The translations under genes and the position numbers were made by a program. Below the pieces are notes generated by a model. The model made no database searches. It was not told the DNA's origin and saw nothing but the letters and a program-made list of their open reading frames with translations. From assembly GCA_948471525.1 (NCBI GenBank), contig CAOKSY010000003.1, positions 110,956 to 174,955 on the forward strand: DNA of 64,000 nt, given 5' to 3'. Source of the stretch: an uncultured Clostridia bacterium (GTDB lineage: Bacteria > Bacillota > Clostridia > Christensenellales > UBA3700). Positions 46,848 through 57,400 of this stretch are shown here, in pieces (position 1 is the stretch's first letter; each line of letters starts with the position of its first letter).

Positions 46848-48518
46848 TTAATCGTACAATTCATATACGACCGCCTCGTATTCTCTAAGCGTTACGTCGC
46901 GCGGATCCGCAGAAGCGTCTGCATAATTTGAAAGCGCTACTGCAACTTTTGCAAATTTTATCTCGTCGGGCAGTCTGAATTTGACGCGTTTATTCTTATA
47001 ATTGGCTATCACCAACAGCCGCTTCCCCTCATACTCCCTTATATATGCGAATACGTCTTTATCTTTGGGTCGCACCAGAGAAAAGTCGCCTTTTATAATG
47101 ACGTCCTTACCTTTGCGATAAGCTATAGCTTTGCGATAGAAATTGAGCAAGCTGTCCTCGCGCTGTTCGCTGTCTTTTACGTTGATCTCTCTATAATTGG
47201 GATTGACGATCATCCACGGCCGAGCGGTAGAGAATCCCGCGTTTTCACCGTCAGTCCACTGCATCGGGGTACGGGCGTGATCTCTTGCTCTTTTCAGCAA
47301 AACTTTCCTCACATACGGCAGCAGAAGCGGGCAATATTTCTTTATCGCCGCCAAGGCTCTCGTCGCCATGATATCGAGATAGTCTTCGTCCTTAAAATCG
47401 CAATTGGTCATACCTATCTCCTGTCCCTGATAGATATAAGGCGTCGCGCGGAGAAAAAGCATCGACGTTGCAAGCGCCATTCCCGCAAGTTCGCGCTTAT
47501 CTTTACAGTCTCCTGCAAATCTGGGAAGACATCGCGGCTGATCGTGATTTTCCATAAAGATAGTAGGTTGGCAGGTCTTCGGAAGTTGCTGCCATCTGTC
47601 GATGATCTTTTTATATTTTACGAGATTGAATTTTGAAGGAAGCACGTTCAATTTGAAATCTACGCTCATGTGGTCAAAACTGAAAACCGTATCCAATTCT
47701 CCCGCGCTCTCGTCGATAGCCTGCGCCGCGTTGTCTGGCGTGATGCCTATCGATTCGCCCACCGTCATACTGTCGTAGCGCGAAAAACTCCTCTCGTTGA
47801 GTTCTTGGATATACTCGTGGTAATGCGGTCCAACGACGTATCTTTCCTGTCCGACGATGGGGAATTTGACCTTGCCGTCTGGCAACCCTTTTTGTTTGGA
47901 AATATAAGTTATCACGTCGCAACGGAATCCGTCTACGCCGAGATCGAACCAGTAGTTGCAAATATCCGCGACTTCCTGCCTGACCTTGGGATTGTCCCAA
48001 TTGAGATCTGGTTGTTTTTTAGAAAACAAGTGCAGATACCAATCGCCGCTCTCTTCATCGTATTCCCAAGCCGGTCCTACAAAGTTAGACGTCCAGTTGT
48101 TGGGAGGTTTTTTACCGTTTTTGCCTCTGCCCTTGCGCCAAATATAATAGTCTCTGTATTCGCTGTCTTTGTTCCTGCTCTCGACAAACCAAGCGTGTTC
48201 GTCAGAAGTGTGATTGACTACAAGATCCATTATCAATTTGATACCGCGCGCGTGCATTCCGTCAAGCATCTCTTTCCAGTCGTCGAGCGTGCCGAACTCT
48301 TCCATAATGTCCCTATAATCGCTTATATCGTAACCGTTATCATCGTTGGGCGATTTGTATACGGGCGAAAGCCATACCGCGTCCACGCCGAGAGATGCGA
48401 TATAATCGAGTTTTGAAATTATACCGCGAATATCGCCTATACCGTCGCCGTTGCCGTCGCAAAAGCTGCGGGGGTATATCTGGTAGATCACCGCGTCTTT
48501 GTACCATCTTGTCTTCAT
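46848..48518 (-). CDS. GH13 alpha-glucosidase (oligo-1,6-glucosidase type)
   Basis: A 556-residue GH13 enzyme. The nucleophile is D201 in GFRCDVITYI, the acid/base E255 in TVGESIGI and the transition-state Asp D326 in FMENHDQPR. Val directly after the nucleophile is the residue linked to alpha-1,6 specificity in this subfamily (alpha-1,4 enzymes tend to have Thr), pointing to oligo-1,6-glucosidase, which trims isomaltose-type sugars; trehalose-6-phosphate hydrolase is a close alternative. No signal peptide. The ATG overlaps the comF stop (TAATG), so the two are translationally coupled. Confidence 0.92.
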   Translation of the reverse strand: MKTRWYKDAVIYQIYPRSFCDGNGDGIGDIRGIISKLDYIASLGVDAVWLSPVYKSPNDDNGYDISDYRDIMEEFGTLDDWKEMLDGMHARGIKLIMDLVVNHTSDEHAWFVESRNKDSEYRDYYIWRKGRGKNGKKPPNNWTSNFVGPAWEYDEESGDWYLHLFSKKQPDLNWDNPKVRQEVADICNYWFDLGVDGFRCDVITYISKQKGLPDGKVKFPIVGQERYVVGPHYHEYIQELNERSFSRYDSMTVGESIGITPDNAAQAIDESAGELDTVFSFDHMSVDFKLNVLPSKFNLVKYKKIIDRWQQLPKTCQPTIFMENHDQPRCLPRFAGDCKDKRELAGMALATSMLFLRATPYIYQGQEIGMTNCDFKDEDYLDIMATRALAAIKKYCPLLLPYVRKVLLKRARDHARTPMQWTDGENAGFSTARPWMIVNPNYREINVKDSEQREDSLLNFYRKAIAYRKGKDVIIKGDFSLVRPKDKDVFAYIREYEGKRLLVIANYKNKRVKFRLPDEIKFAKVAVALSNYADASADPRDVTLREYEAVVYELYD

Positions 48519-49324
48519 TATTCCACCTCTTCTATAGTCGACGTTTCGCCGATGATTTTATATTTTGTGCTCGCAAACGTCAGCAGATATACGGCGCTCG
48601 CTTTGGCTTTCTTCAATATGCGCGATAACTCGCTGGCAGTACTGCCGGTCGTCATAACGTCGTCCACTATAAGTATACTCTTGCCTTTTACGTCTTCCGG
48701 CTTGACGACCTCGTAGACGTCCAGTACGTTCTTCTCTCTTTCCTCGCCGGCGAGTTTTGCCTGCTCTTTATTCCGGACTGTCTTCGCCGCTATATCGGCG
48801 CGTATTGGCAACCCATAGAATTCGGCGAATTTTTGCGCTATAGCATACGCTTGATTATATCCTCTCGCGCGCTGTCTTTTCTTTGTCAGCGGAACGGGGA
48901 TTATATAATCTATTTCTATATCTTTAAAACACTCTTCGTATCTTTCGATAAGAAATGCGGAGACGTATTTGGCAAAATATTTTTTGCGACCGAATTTAAG
49001 ACCGCGAACTATCTCTTTGGCGATATCGTCATATACAACGCAAGATCGAGCCATATCGAAATATCGTTTATGATTTTGACAGGTGATACAATAATCGGCT
49101 TCGTTTGACTGCCACCTTCCGCATTTGAGGCAGATATTCTCTTTGACAAAAGTCGTCTTCTTAAGACAGTCGGGACAAAGACCGTACTTCGACTGATATT
49201 GCAATTCCTTGTCGCAGACTATGCAATTATATTTGTCTACAAATATTTCCAGCAGTATTTTTTCAAAAAACTTTTTTATCTTAAGTTTATCCATTTCTTT
49301 CGTACGATATGTCGGACAGGCCAT
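48518..49324 (-). CDS. comF: ComF-family phosphoribosyltransferase-like protein
   Basis: A 268-residue ComF protein. The N-terminal zinc-ribbon part has Cys pairs C-x2-C (CIVC, CPDC, CLKC, CITC), and the C-terminal type I phosphoribosyltransferase domain carries the PRPP loop ILIVDDVMTTGSTASE. In transformable bacteria ComF assists uptake of single-stranded DNA; many non-competent bacteria keep it with an unclear role. GGAG precedes the ATG. It is the first gene of a transcript with GH13 and a sugar isomerase-like gene, an odd pairing; no comFA helicase is next to it. Confidence 0.9.
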   Translation of the reverse strand: MACPTYRTKEMDKLKIKKFFEKILLEIFVDKYNCIVCDKELQYQSKYGLCPDCLKKTTFVKENICLKCGRWQSNEADYCITCQNHKRYFDMARSCVVYDDIAKEIVRGLKFGRKKYFAKYVSAFLIERYEECFKDIEIDYIIPVPLTKKRQRARGYNQAYAIAQKFAEFYGLPIRADIAAKTVRNKEQAKLAGEEREKNVLDVYEVVKPEDVKGKSILIVDDVMTTGSTASELSRILKKAKASAVYLLTFASTKYKIIGETSTIEEVE

Positions 49325-49438
49325 TTCTTCTCCGACTGTATTTTAAGTTTAACATATTTTAAGAACGTAATCAATATGCAATTTGTCCGATAATTCATAT
49401 TTTAATAAAAATTTCAATGGAAAACATCATAAAATTTA

Positions 49439-49467
49439 TTGATATGCAAAAATAATTGTGCTATAAT
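49439..49467 (+). promoter_or_regulatory. tRNA-Pro promoter
   Basis: TTGATA (49439-49444), 17-base spacer, TATAAT (49462-49467), 33 bases before the tRNA 5' end. Confidence 0.8.
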
Positions 49468-49500
49468 GCTATAGAAATGTACAAAAGATAAAAGAAATAT

Positions 49501-49577
49501 CTGGGTGTGGCGCAGTTTGGTAGCGCGCTTGTCTGGGGGGCAAGAGGCCGCTGGTTCAAGTCCAGTCACTCAGACCA
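49501..49577 (+). tRNA. tRNA-Pro (anticodon GGG)
   Basis: A 77-base cloverleaf with encoded CCA: acceptor CTGGGTG / CACTCAG, D arm GCGC-AGTTTGGTA-GCGC, anticodon loop CTGGGGG (anticodon GGG), T arm GCTGG-TTCAAGT-CCAGT. A direct repeat of its 3' end lies 195 bases downstream. Confidence 0.95.
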
Positions 49578-49638
49578 TTTCAGTAAGACTTGCCTTAGAC
49601 GGCACACAAAGAAGAGAGGTCATCCCTCTCTTTTTTGT
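49557..49638 (+). repeat. Direct repeat copy 1: tRNA-Pro 3' end plus terminator
   Basis: The last 21 bases of tRNA-Pro and the following 61 bases, including a terminator hairpin (AGAGAGG-TCAT-CCCTCTCT then T-run). It matches copy 2 at 80 of 82 positions. Confidence 0.92.
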
Positions 49639-49751
49639 TCCCCGAATGTCGGCGCTGTCTTACTTCCCGTCACCGTGTACTCGGCTTCCCGAATTTGTGA
49701 CGCTCGCTTTTTCGCTCCCGCTCGCTCGCTATTCCGTCGCTTTGCTCCTTA

Positions 49752-49833
49752 CAAGTCCAGTCACTCAGACCATTTCAGTAAGACTTGCCTTAATCGGCAC
49801 ACAAAGAAGAGAGGTCATCCCTCTCTTTTTTGT
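49752..49833 (+). repeat. Direct repeat copy 2: partial tRNA-Pro 3' end plus terminator
   Basis: Begins inside the tRNA T loop (CAAGTCCAGTCACTCAGACCA) and continues through the same terminator. No tRNA 5' part precedes it. Such a partial tRNA copy is what integration, or excision, of an element at a tRNA gene leaves behind; simple tandem duplication is the alternative. Confidence 0.9.
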
Positions 49834-50291
49834 ATGTACAGGATTTGTTATTTGATATTTTTCAACATAATTCGACAAGGTTGCGGAGAAAAAACTTAAC
49901 CTATATCACATAGATCAAGTCTTTTCTTGAATCCACAAAGACAAATCCAATCCGAAAGCGCAAAAGCCATGCGCGTTTAAAGCCGCGAATCGCGACATTT
50001 GAAATATGCCGGCGCATATATTTGAGAAATTTATACAAGATCCTGTCCTGCAATAAATAATGCCGGATAGCCGACAGAAATTTGACAATCAATTGAAAGA
50101 TGAAAAAGATTCAAAATCAAATTAATTATGTAACTTTGCCGCTATTTCGCCGGACGGCTGAGCCGTCCGACTACTTATATCTGCTCGATCATCGCGTTTC
50201 TCAGTCGATCTCTCGACAAAGGTGGAGTGGATGAGAAATACGATGTTGTCGTAGCATACTGAATTTATTTGCTCAAAAGAACGCTCTTTTA
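49834..50291. other. Gene-free stretch; only a palindrome noted
   Basis: About 460 bases without a convincing gene. A perfect hairpin CGGACGGC-TGA-GCCGTCCG lies at 50151-50169 without a T-run. A 63-residue frame on the minus strand has no ribosome site or recognisable fold. Confidence 0.5.
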
Positions 50292-50413
50292 CTGCTCTAC
50301 TCTTATTCGACTTTTATATATCGACGCATCCTTTAAGTCTTTTCCCCCCTTGTAATTTTATCTTTTGTGTTTTAGTATTTATTTTCCTCGTATGCAATCT
50401 ATCGGCTTTTTCT
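50292..50413. repeat. Direct repeat, 3' flank of the downstream ABC cassette
   Basis: About 122 bases, covering the last codons of the ABC gene and about 87 bases past its stop, repeated essentially identically at 54280-54401. Confidence 0.93.
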
Positions 50414-53400
50414 TCATTGCAACTACAAGCGGAATGATCGATGCAACTAAAGCAATTCCGATAGTCGCCGCAAAAAGTATAGCGACTTCTTTTACGCCGA
50501 AATTAAACAACGAAACTTTTAGAGTAGTTTGCGCCAATGTAGAATTAAATATAGCGCATCCTATAGGCGCGATAATAATTGAAAGTATAAATATCACAAA
50601 CGCTACTATTATCGACTCGGTAAGAAATATAGTAAAAATATCCCCCGACTTCGCTCCCATAGATCGCAATATTCCTATTTCTCTGTTTTTCTTAGAAATA
50701 GACGCCGCAATAAAACTTGAAAGCAATAAAGTCGAAAATACAAACATTATCGGTAAAAATATTTTCAAAATATCATTGCAAATAAAGTCTAACGTATCCG
50801 ACCTCTTCGTAATCAAATCATTTACGGCATTCTTCATTAATAATTTTCTTTCGCCGACTTCGCCTCCAAACGTAAAGCCCATTAAAATGCTTAAATTAGA
50901 TTGATTTGAAGGTTTAGGCGCTATGAGGAAAGAGTATATCAACGGTTCTTCTTTGTCATTGAGTTGGGCATATTTATTGTTAAAAAGCCAATTGATCTCA
51001 TCATTTGCTCCATAATATACGCCCACGATTTTTACATCGCCGTCAAACACGTCTTTTATTTTACTTCGATTATTTATACCGTGCGAAGATACGTTATTTA
51101 GACCTATATAGTCATCCGGTTCAAACTTATAGTTGATAAGAGCTTTAGCCAAATACGTTGCCATTGATTTTTCATAATATATATCCCATAACGTTGTATC
51201 AAGTTTACTTCCCGTTTGTCTGCCTGTGACGTTTGAATTATAATAGCCACCCTCGATTTTCGTAGATCCTTTTTCCAACCAAGGAGTATTTATATAAGCC
51301 GCATACGACATTCTCCAAAGCAAATTATCATCTCTGTCGAGATTTAAAACTCCCATATCAGGTATAACTAAATTACGAACAGTATCGCTCGTAAACTTAA
51401 AAATGCAATCGTTTTCTCTGCAATATTTTTTATACAGTTCCAATTCAGCGTCAGTAATATTTTCCGCATCCTCAAAACACGCTAATATCCTAACTATTCC
51501 ATTGAACGACGATAAAACACGTTTCGGTCTAACAGATACCTTTTCGTAAAATACCTTTACATCCATATCCAAAGTAATATCGCTTTCAGACGGTTTTCTA
51601 TACATTAAGTATTGCGCATTGTCGACGCTTAATATAAATTCATTATCGGCAAGAGTTGTTCTTTCGATTCCGTCGCTCCAAACGATACTATCGATTTTAC
51701 TTAAATCGCTGTCAGACTTCACTGCATTGAACTGGCTTGATCCTCCCCTATGTTCAGAATAGGTATTCAATTGAATTCTACCTGCCGAACTTCTGTAAAA
51801 AGTTGGCGATCCAAACTTCTTGACAAGAGAATCATAATAATTCTGACTGATATATATAAGCGAATGATAGCCGTAATTAAAATATTGCTCGACTTCTTGC
51901 GCTATGACTCCGGATTCTCCCTCCTTAATTTCTTTTTTTAATAACTGCTCATATCTCTTATCGGAATCGGCATTAGTATCGACCACCCCTACTATCACAG
52001 GATAAAAACCGCCAACAAACATTCTCGGCTGCTTCTCTAGTAAATTTTCTATCGTGGTGAATTGTTCGGGATATATATCTTCATTTACACAGTTTTGCGA
52101 TTCATTTGAATTCCCATCGAATTTAACGTTTACAAATCCTCCCAACAAAAAATGCTCGTAGATATATTTGGTAATCATTATTTCCCCGTTGTTTTCAGGC
52201 AATCTTCCGGTAATACCGAATTGCATCGCATCAAACACAGCAGTATCTGCCGGCAAAAATCCACGCATTTTTCTGGTATAATATTTATTTAAAAATTCAT
52301 CATTGTAAAAGACTTCTTCATTTACACACGGAACGCCGTAAGCAGTTCTAGTACTGATCAAATTATCCAAATCGCTTATTACACCCTTAAATTTGACATC
52401 TGACACTGAATTTATTTTATCTAAATCACCTTGCGACGCGCCATAATATTGTCCGTAAAAATTATACGGATATGTATCCTCCAACACTTCTCTGCCGACA
52501 AAGGATATGCTGTTGTATTGATCTCCTGCGCCCAAAGTTTTTGTCGCTATATTTACAGGATCAAAAAACGTACCCGAATATATCAAACTTAATGCTGAAA
52601 AAGTTATCACGCATAAAATCAATGTCACTATCAGTCTTATAGGCTTACAGCCCATACTTCTCGAGCCTATCTTAAAAGCTCTTCTGTAGGGCAGTCTAGA
52701 GCGGAGCATCTCCGACTTAGTTTCCCCTCTTGTCTGCTCAACCGACAAAACTCCTTCTTCCGCTCTTTCCGCATTGACATCTCTGTCGCCGATCACCTTT
52801 CCGTCCGACAACTCTATGATCCTGTCGCCGTATTCCTCCGCAAACTCTCTATCGTGCGACACCACTATCACGAGTCTTTCTCTCGATGCCTTCTTAAGCG
52901 CTTCCAGCACCGCCCTTCCCGTCTGAGAATCCAATGCTCCGGTTGGTTCGTCAGCCATTATTATCTTGGGATCTTTTATCAGCGCCCTCGCTATCGCCAC
53001 TCTCTGTCTCTGTCCGCCAGACAGTTGTCTCGGTCTCCGATCTCCATACCCTTCCAGATCTACAGCCTTAAGTATTTCCGCTATCTTCTCCCCATCGGCT
53101 CTTTTACCCTGCAACTCAAGCGCGAGAGAAATGTTCTCTGCCACTGTAAATTCGTCGAGCAGATTATATTCTTGGAATATAAAACCTATATATGTATTGC
53201 GATACGCGTCATAGTCGCCTGTGCCGAATGATAGCGACGACTTGCCGTCTATCACTATCTCCCCGCCGTCTGCTCCGTCCAATCCGCCTATCACGTTGAG
53301 CAACGTAGACTTGCCGCTGCCCGACTTGCCAAGCACGAATACCATCCCTCTGTCGCCGAAGGACAGATCGACTTTATCCAACGCCGTCACCGGCGCACTC

Positions 53401-53444
53401 TTCTCAGGCTTATAGATCTTGGTGATCCCTCTAAGTTCCAACAA
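50379..53444 (-). CDS. MacB/FtsX-like ABC transporter, ATPase-permease fusion (copy A)
   Basis: A 1021-residue single-chain ABC protein. Residues 1-225 are the ATPase: Walker A GKSGSGKST, signature LSGGQRQRV, Walker B IIMADEPTGALD. A first membrane helix at about 265-290 is followed by a large extracytoplasmic domain (about 300-860), then three C-terminal helices of FtsX type (SSFIAASISKKNREIGILRS marks the loop after the second). Such proteins export peptides or antibiotics or act on the cell wall. The start is TTG, with AAGGAG eight bases upstream. The first 280 residues are nearly identical to copy B, but the outer domain is different in sequence and more AT-rich. Confidence 0.9.
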   Translation of the reverse strand: MLELRGITKIYKPEKSAPVTALDKVDLSFGDRGMVFVLGKSGSGKSTLLNVIGGLDGADGGEIVIDGKSSLSFGTGDYDAYRNTYIGFIFQEYNLLDEFTVAENISLALELQGKRADGEKIAEILKAVDLEGYGDRRPRQLSGGQRQRVAIARALIKDPKIIMADEPTGALDSQTGRAVLEALKKASRERLVIVVSHDREFAEEYGDRIIELSDGKVIGDRDVNAERAEEGVLSVEQTRGETKSEMLRSRLPYRRAFKIGSRSMGCKPIRLIVTLILCVITFSALSLIYSGTFFDPVNIATKTLGAGDQYNSISFVGREVLEDTYPYNFYGQYYGASQGDLDKINSVSDVKFKGVISDLDNLISTRTAYGVPCVNEEVFYNDEFLNKYYTRKMRGFLPADTAVFDAMQFGITGRLPENNGEIMITKYIYEHFLLGGFVNVKFDGNSNESQNCVNEDIYPEQFTTIENLLEKQPRMFVGGFYPVIVGVVDTNADSDKRYEQLLKKEIKEGESGVIAQEVEQYFNYGYHSLIYISQNYYDSLVKKFGSPTFYRSSAGRIQLNTYSEHRGGSSQFNAVKSDSDLSKIDSIVWSDGIERTTLADNEFILSVDNAQYLMYRKPSESDITLDMDVKVFYEKVSVRPKRVLSSFNGIVRILACFEDAENITDAELELYKKYCRENDCIFKFTSDTVRNLVIPDMGVLNLDRDDNLLWRMSYAAYINTPWLEKGSTKIEGGYYNSNVTGRQTGSKLDTTLWDIYYEKSMATYLAKALINYKFEPDDYIGLNNVSSHGINNRSKIKDVFDGDVKIVGVYYGANDEINWLFNNKYAQLNDKEEPLIYSFLIAPKPSNQSNLSILMGFTFGGEVGERKLLMKNAVNDLITKRSDTLDFICNDILKIFLPIMFVFSTLLLSSFIAASISKKNREIGILRSMGAKSGDIFTIFLTESIIVAFVIFILSIIIAPIGCAIFNSTLAQTTLKVSLFNFGVKEVAILFAATIGIALVASIIPLVVAMKKKPIDCIRGK

Positions 53445-53479
53445 ATTGTTTTCTCCTTAATACAATTGATTCTTATTAT
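52650..53479. repeat. Long near-identical repeat: ATPase half of ABC copy A
   Basis: About 830 bases covering the upstream region, the ATPase domain and the first membrane helix, nearly identical to 56623-57452, with only about eight amino-acid differences in 280 residues. Confidence 0.92.
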
Positions 53480-53503
53480 TTAGTTGATACCATATTAAAA
53501 TTA

Positions 53504-54259
53504 TTAACTTCTAATCCATTCATCATATGAAAGACCCGGATTAGCGGTATAAGTCTTAGTACCATTATAATTCTTACATGACGCGCCTGCCAGTCCGCCG
53601 CTTCCGCCTTCGCCAACTTCTCCTTCATATAAATTAATATCTCCCCCGTTTGTTCTATAATCTGTGTTTGAAGGTATAGCAGATCCGCCGGGACCACCAG
53701 GTCCACCGGGGCCGCCGTCAGAAGGAGACTGGTGCGGTATTAAAAATTTACCGTCAACACCGTCAAAGCCTCTTCCGCCCATACCGCCTCTTCCGCCTTG
53801 ACCTCCGGTAACGTTTACGATTCCACTATTGATCATTATCTTTCCGGGGAATACTATGCCGTATGCGCCAACTTCTCCTCGACTGCCTTGACCGCCAGGA
53901 GTACTTGAATTCTTTCCTTGTACACCTTGTTTACCGCTTTGACCTCTGCCACCAACTATATTTACAACATCGGCTGCAAATATAAGCGTAGAATAGCTGC
54001 CTCCAACTCCGCATATTGCCTCGGTAGCTGACTTATTGACACCGTTACCACCTATGACGTTAAACGTATTTCCTTTAAATATAATGTCTTTTCCTGTAAT
54101 AGCAGCATGACTTTCAACATCGTCTCCCCAAGTTTCTCCGGCTCGCAATTTTACTTCGCCGTAAGAATAGAGTTCTAACTGCGGACATAAAGAAGCGTTA
54201 ATCACGCTTTCGCTATGTTTGGCATACATAGACAAACCGTCCTCAAAGTTAATAATCAA
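53504..54259 (-). pseudogene. Gly-rich collagen-like ORF, probably the 3' remnant of a surface protein gene
   Basis: A 251-residue frame rich in Gly (GGRGQSGKQGVQG, TGGQGGRGGMGGRG, GGPGGPGGPGG) between beta-type segments, as seen in the C-terminal parts of large bacterial surface proteins. It has no signal peptide and no good start: the frame opens at TTG without a ribosome site and continues upstream only to a stop at 54302, just past the junction with the repeat at 54280. The simplest reading is a gene cut at its 5' end by the ABC cassette duplication. Expression by read-through from ABC copy B, 107 bases upstream, remains possible. Confidence 0.6.
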
Positions 54260-54279
54260 TTTATTAGAACGCGACTTGG

Positions 54280-54401
54280 CTGCTCTACTCTTATTCGACT
54301 TTTATATATCGACGCATCCTTTAAGTCTTTTCCCCCCTTGTAATTTTATCTTTTGTGTTTTAGTATTTATTTTCCTCGTATGCAATCTATCGGCTTTTTT
54401 C
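54280..54401. repeat. Direct repeat, 3' flank of the upstream ABC cassette
   Basis: The partner of 50292-50413; its outer edge (CTGCTCTACTC) is the junction with the truncated Gly-rich ORF. Confidence 0.93.
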
Positions 54402-57400
54402 TCACTGCTGCCAAAAGAGGAATGACGGATGAAATAATAGCGACGCCGACAGTAATAGCAAATATTAAAGATATCTGAACAATGCCGAAATTGATCACTT
54501 TTATATTCAGATTGATCGTAGATTCTATGAACGAGTTGACCGCGAGACATACCAAAGGCGTAACGATACTTGATAATACAAATACCATGACCGCCAACCA
54601 TACGCATTCCGTAACAAATATCTTGAACACGTCCGCAGACTTTGCTCCCAAAGATCTAAGTATCCCTATCTCTCTCTTTCTATCTGCGATTGAAATAGAT
54701 ATATAATTTCCAAACAACAGCGCACTGAAAAGCGCAAGCAACGAACACGCCATTATCATATACATTACGCAAAGTTCCAAATCTTTGTCCAATATGTCTA
54801 CAAATTCAAAAGGATAGTCTATTATCTTCGCTGTTCTGCCGACCGAGAAAAAACTCAATTCTACAAGAGACCTTATCTCCTCACGCGTGCTCGGCATAGG
54901 CGCGATAAGATAACTGTATATAATCGATTCGTCATTCATATCCTCGTACATGAAGTTGTTGAAAATATACTTATCGGTCCTTCTATCGAACTCCAACCTG
55001 TTTTCGTATTCAGGCGACTCGATATAATATACGCCCACTATCTTGCAGTCCTTGGGCAGATAACGATCGTGCGGATTATAAAAATTCGAAGTGTAGTAGC
55101 GCAGCGAATCGTCCATTACTTTCCAGGCATTTAAATCAAGCGCCCATTGCATCTTTGACTCCTTATAATACTTGTATCCTTTCTCGGTGGGAAAATCGAT
55201 CCCGGGAGCGCGTCCGGTTACGTTTTCGTTAAAGCCACCTTTAATCCTTCTCTTTCCCTGTCGATGACCGTATTCTTCCAAATCTATATTAGCTTCGTTT
55301 AAGTAAACGGCGTATGACAGACGCCAATGAATATCCTCCATCGAGTCAAACGAATCTATCGAGTCCATATCTATAGAAATATCAGCGTATTTCCACGGAG
55401 TTTTTCTGGGACGAAAAATATAGTCTATATCGATACAGTAATCTTTAAATTTCTCCAGTTCTTCTTCTCCTATACTGTCAGCTTCTTCAAGGTAGGCAAT
55501 AAGCCGAGGAACATTCCATCGAAAATCCTTAAATCTTATCTTTTTTATAGATACTTTACCGTCTAAAAACCTGTCTTCGTATTCTACATAACATAACTCG
55601 TCAAAAGAATCGAACTCCGAATTGTGAAGATACTCAAAAGTATTCCACCCTACTACAAGCTCATTATCCGCCAATGTCTCGCGCTTTTTACCTCCTGCCC
55701 ACACTATACCGTCCATCTTATCCAGAGAAGAGTCCGGCGCTATTATATCAAAATCATTGTTACCAAACCTATAAATAGAATCATTTCTATCAATACTAAT
55801 TAATCCATGCGCTCCTTTTCCCATAGGATTATTAGCCCAGTAGTTTTCTCTCTCGACGGCGGCTTTATATTCTTCTACAGAAAGATAATAGACGTTGTTG
55901 TATCCGTATCGAAAATGAGAATAACATTCCCTTTCTATATAAGAATGATCATAGCGGGATTTTTCTTCAACGTCCTTTAATGAGGAATATCTACCGTTCT
56001 GATCCGCATTCGCGTCTAATACGCCAACAATTTTTCTATATATATCATCTACGCTCACCCTAGGAACTTTAGACAGGAAATCTTGAATGTCTGATGGATA
56101 AATTTCATAATGTTTTTTGTCGTAATAATATGTTAATCCGTATTTTTCTATCGCGTCGTATTGATACTTAGTGATCATCACCTCATCTGAGCTTTCGGGA
56201 ATCCTGCCAATCACCTCAAAACCCAATTTTGCAAAAAGCGCGGGATCTGCGGGAAGACACCCGTCTACATAATAATTGTGATATATCTTATCCGTAATAG
56301 CTTCGTTTTCACGATCTACAAGCGATAACCATTGACCGTTTCCTACTACTCCCAAAAAATCGACTCCGCTCTCCTCTCTCAATTTGTCAAGATCGCGTTG
56401 CGAAGAGCCTCTATAATTACCTCCTACAATATAGTCATGCCACATATAACTTCCCGTCCTTGCCTCGCTTGTTAAAAAAGCCAAGCCGTCATATCCGCCG
56501 TCATAGAATACCTGCGTAGCAATTTCCACCTTGTCAAACGAATATCCGCAAGTGACAAAAGCAAAAGCAGAAAAAGTTATTATGCACAAAATCAACGTTA
56601 CTATCAGTCTTATAGGCTTACAGCCCATACTTCTCGCCCCTATCTTAAAAGCTCTTCTGTAGGGCAGTCTAGAGCGGAGCATCTCCGACTTAGTTTCCCC
56701 TCTTGTCTGCTCAACCGACAAAACTCCTTCTTCCGCTCTTTCCGCATTGACATCTCTGTCGCCGATCACCTTTCCGTCCGACAACTCTATGATCCTGTCG
56801 CCGTATTCCTCCGCAAACTCTCTATCGTGCGACACCACTATCACGAGTCTTTCTCTCGATGCCTTCTTAAGCGCTTCCAGCACCGCCCTTCCCGTCTGAG
56901 AATCCAATGCTCCGGTTGGTTCGTCAGCCATTATTATCTTGGGATCTTTTATCAGCGCCCTCGCTATCGCCACTCTCTGTCTCTGTCCGCCAGACAGTTG
57001 TCTCGGTCTCCGATCTCCATACCCTTCCAGATCTACAGCCTTAAGTATTTCCGCTATCTTCTCCCCATCGGCTCTTTTACCCTGCAACTCAAGCGCGAGA
57101 GAAATGTTCTCTGCCACTGTAAATTCGTCGAGCAGATTATATTCTTGGAATATAAAACCTATATATGTATTGCGATACGCGTCATAGTCGCCAGCGCAGA
57201 ATGATGCCGACGACTTGCCGTCTATCACTATCTCCCCGCCGTCCGCTCCGTCCAAGCCGTCTATGACGTTGAGCAACGTAGACTTGCCGCTGCCCGACTT
57301 GCCCAGCACGAATACCATCCCTCTGTCGCCGAATGACAAATCGACTTTATTTAACGCCGTCACCGGCGCGCTCTTCTCAGGCTTATAGATCTTGGTGATC

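Noticed and set aside
49901..50092. 63-residue minus-strand frame rich in Arg and aromatics, considered as a transposase remnant
   Set aside because: No ribosome site, no catalytic motif and no terminal inverted repeats; too little to support.
50151..50169. CGGACGGC-TGA-GCCGTCCG palindrome considered as an attachment core or terminator
   Set aside because: No second copy in the window and no T-run; recorded only as a palindrome.
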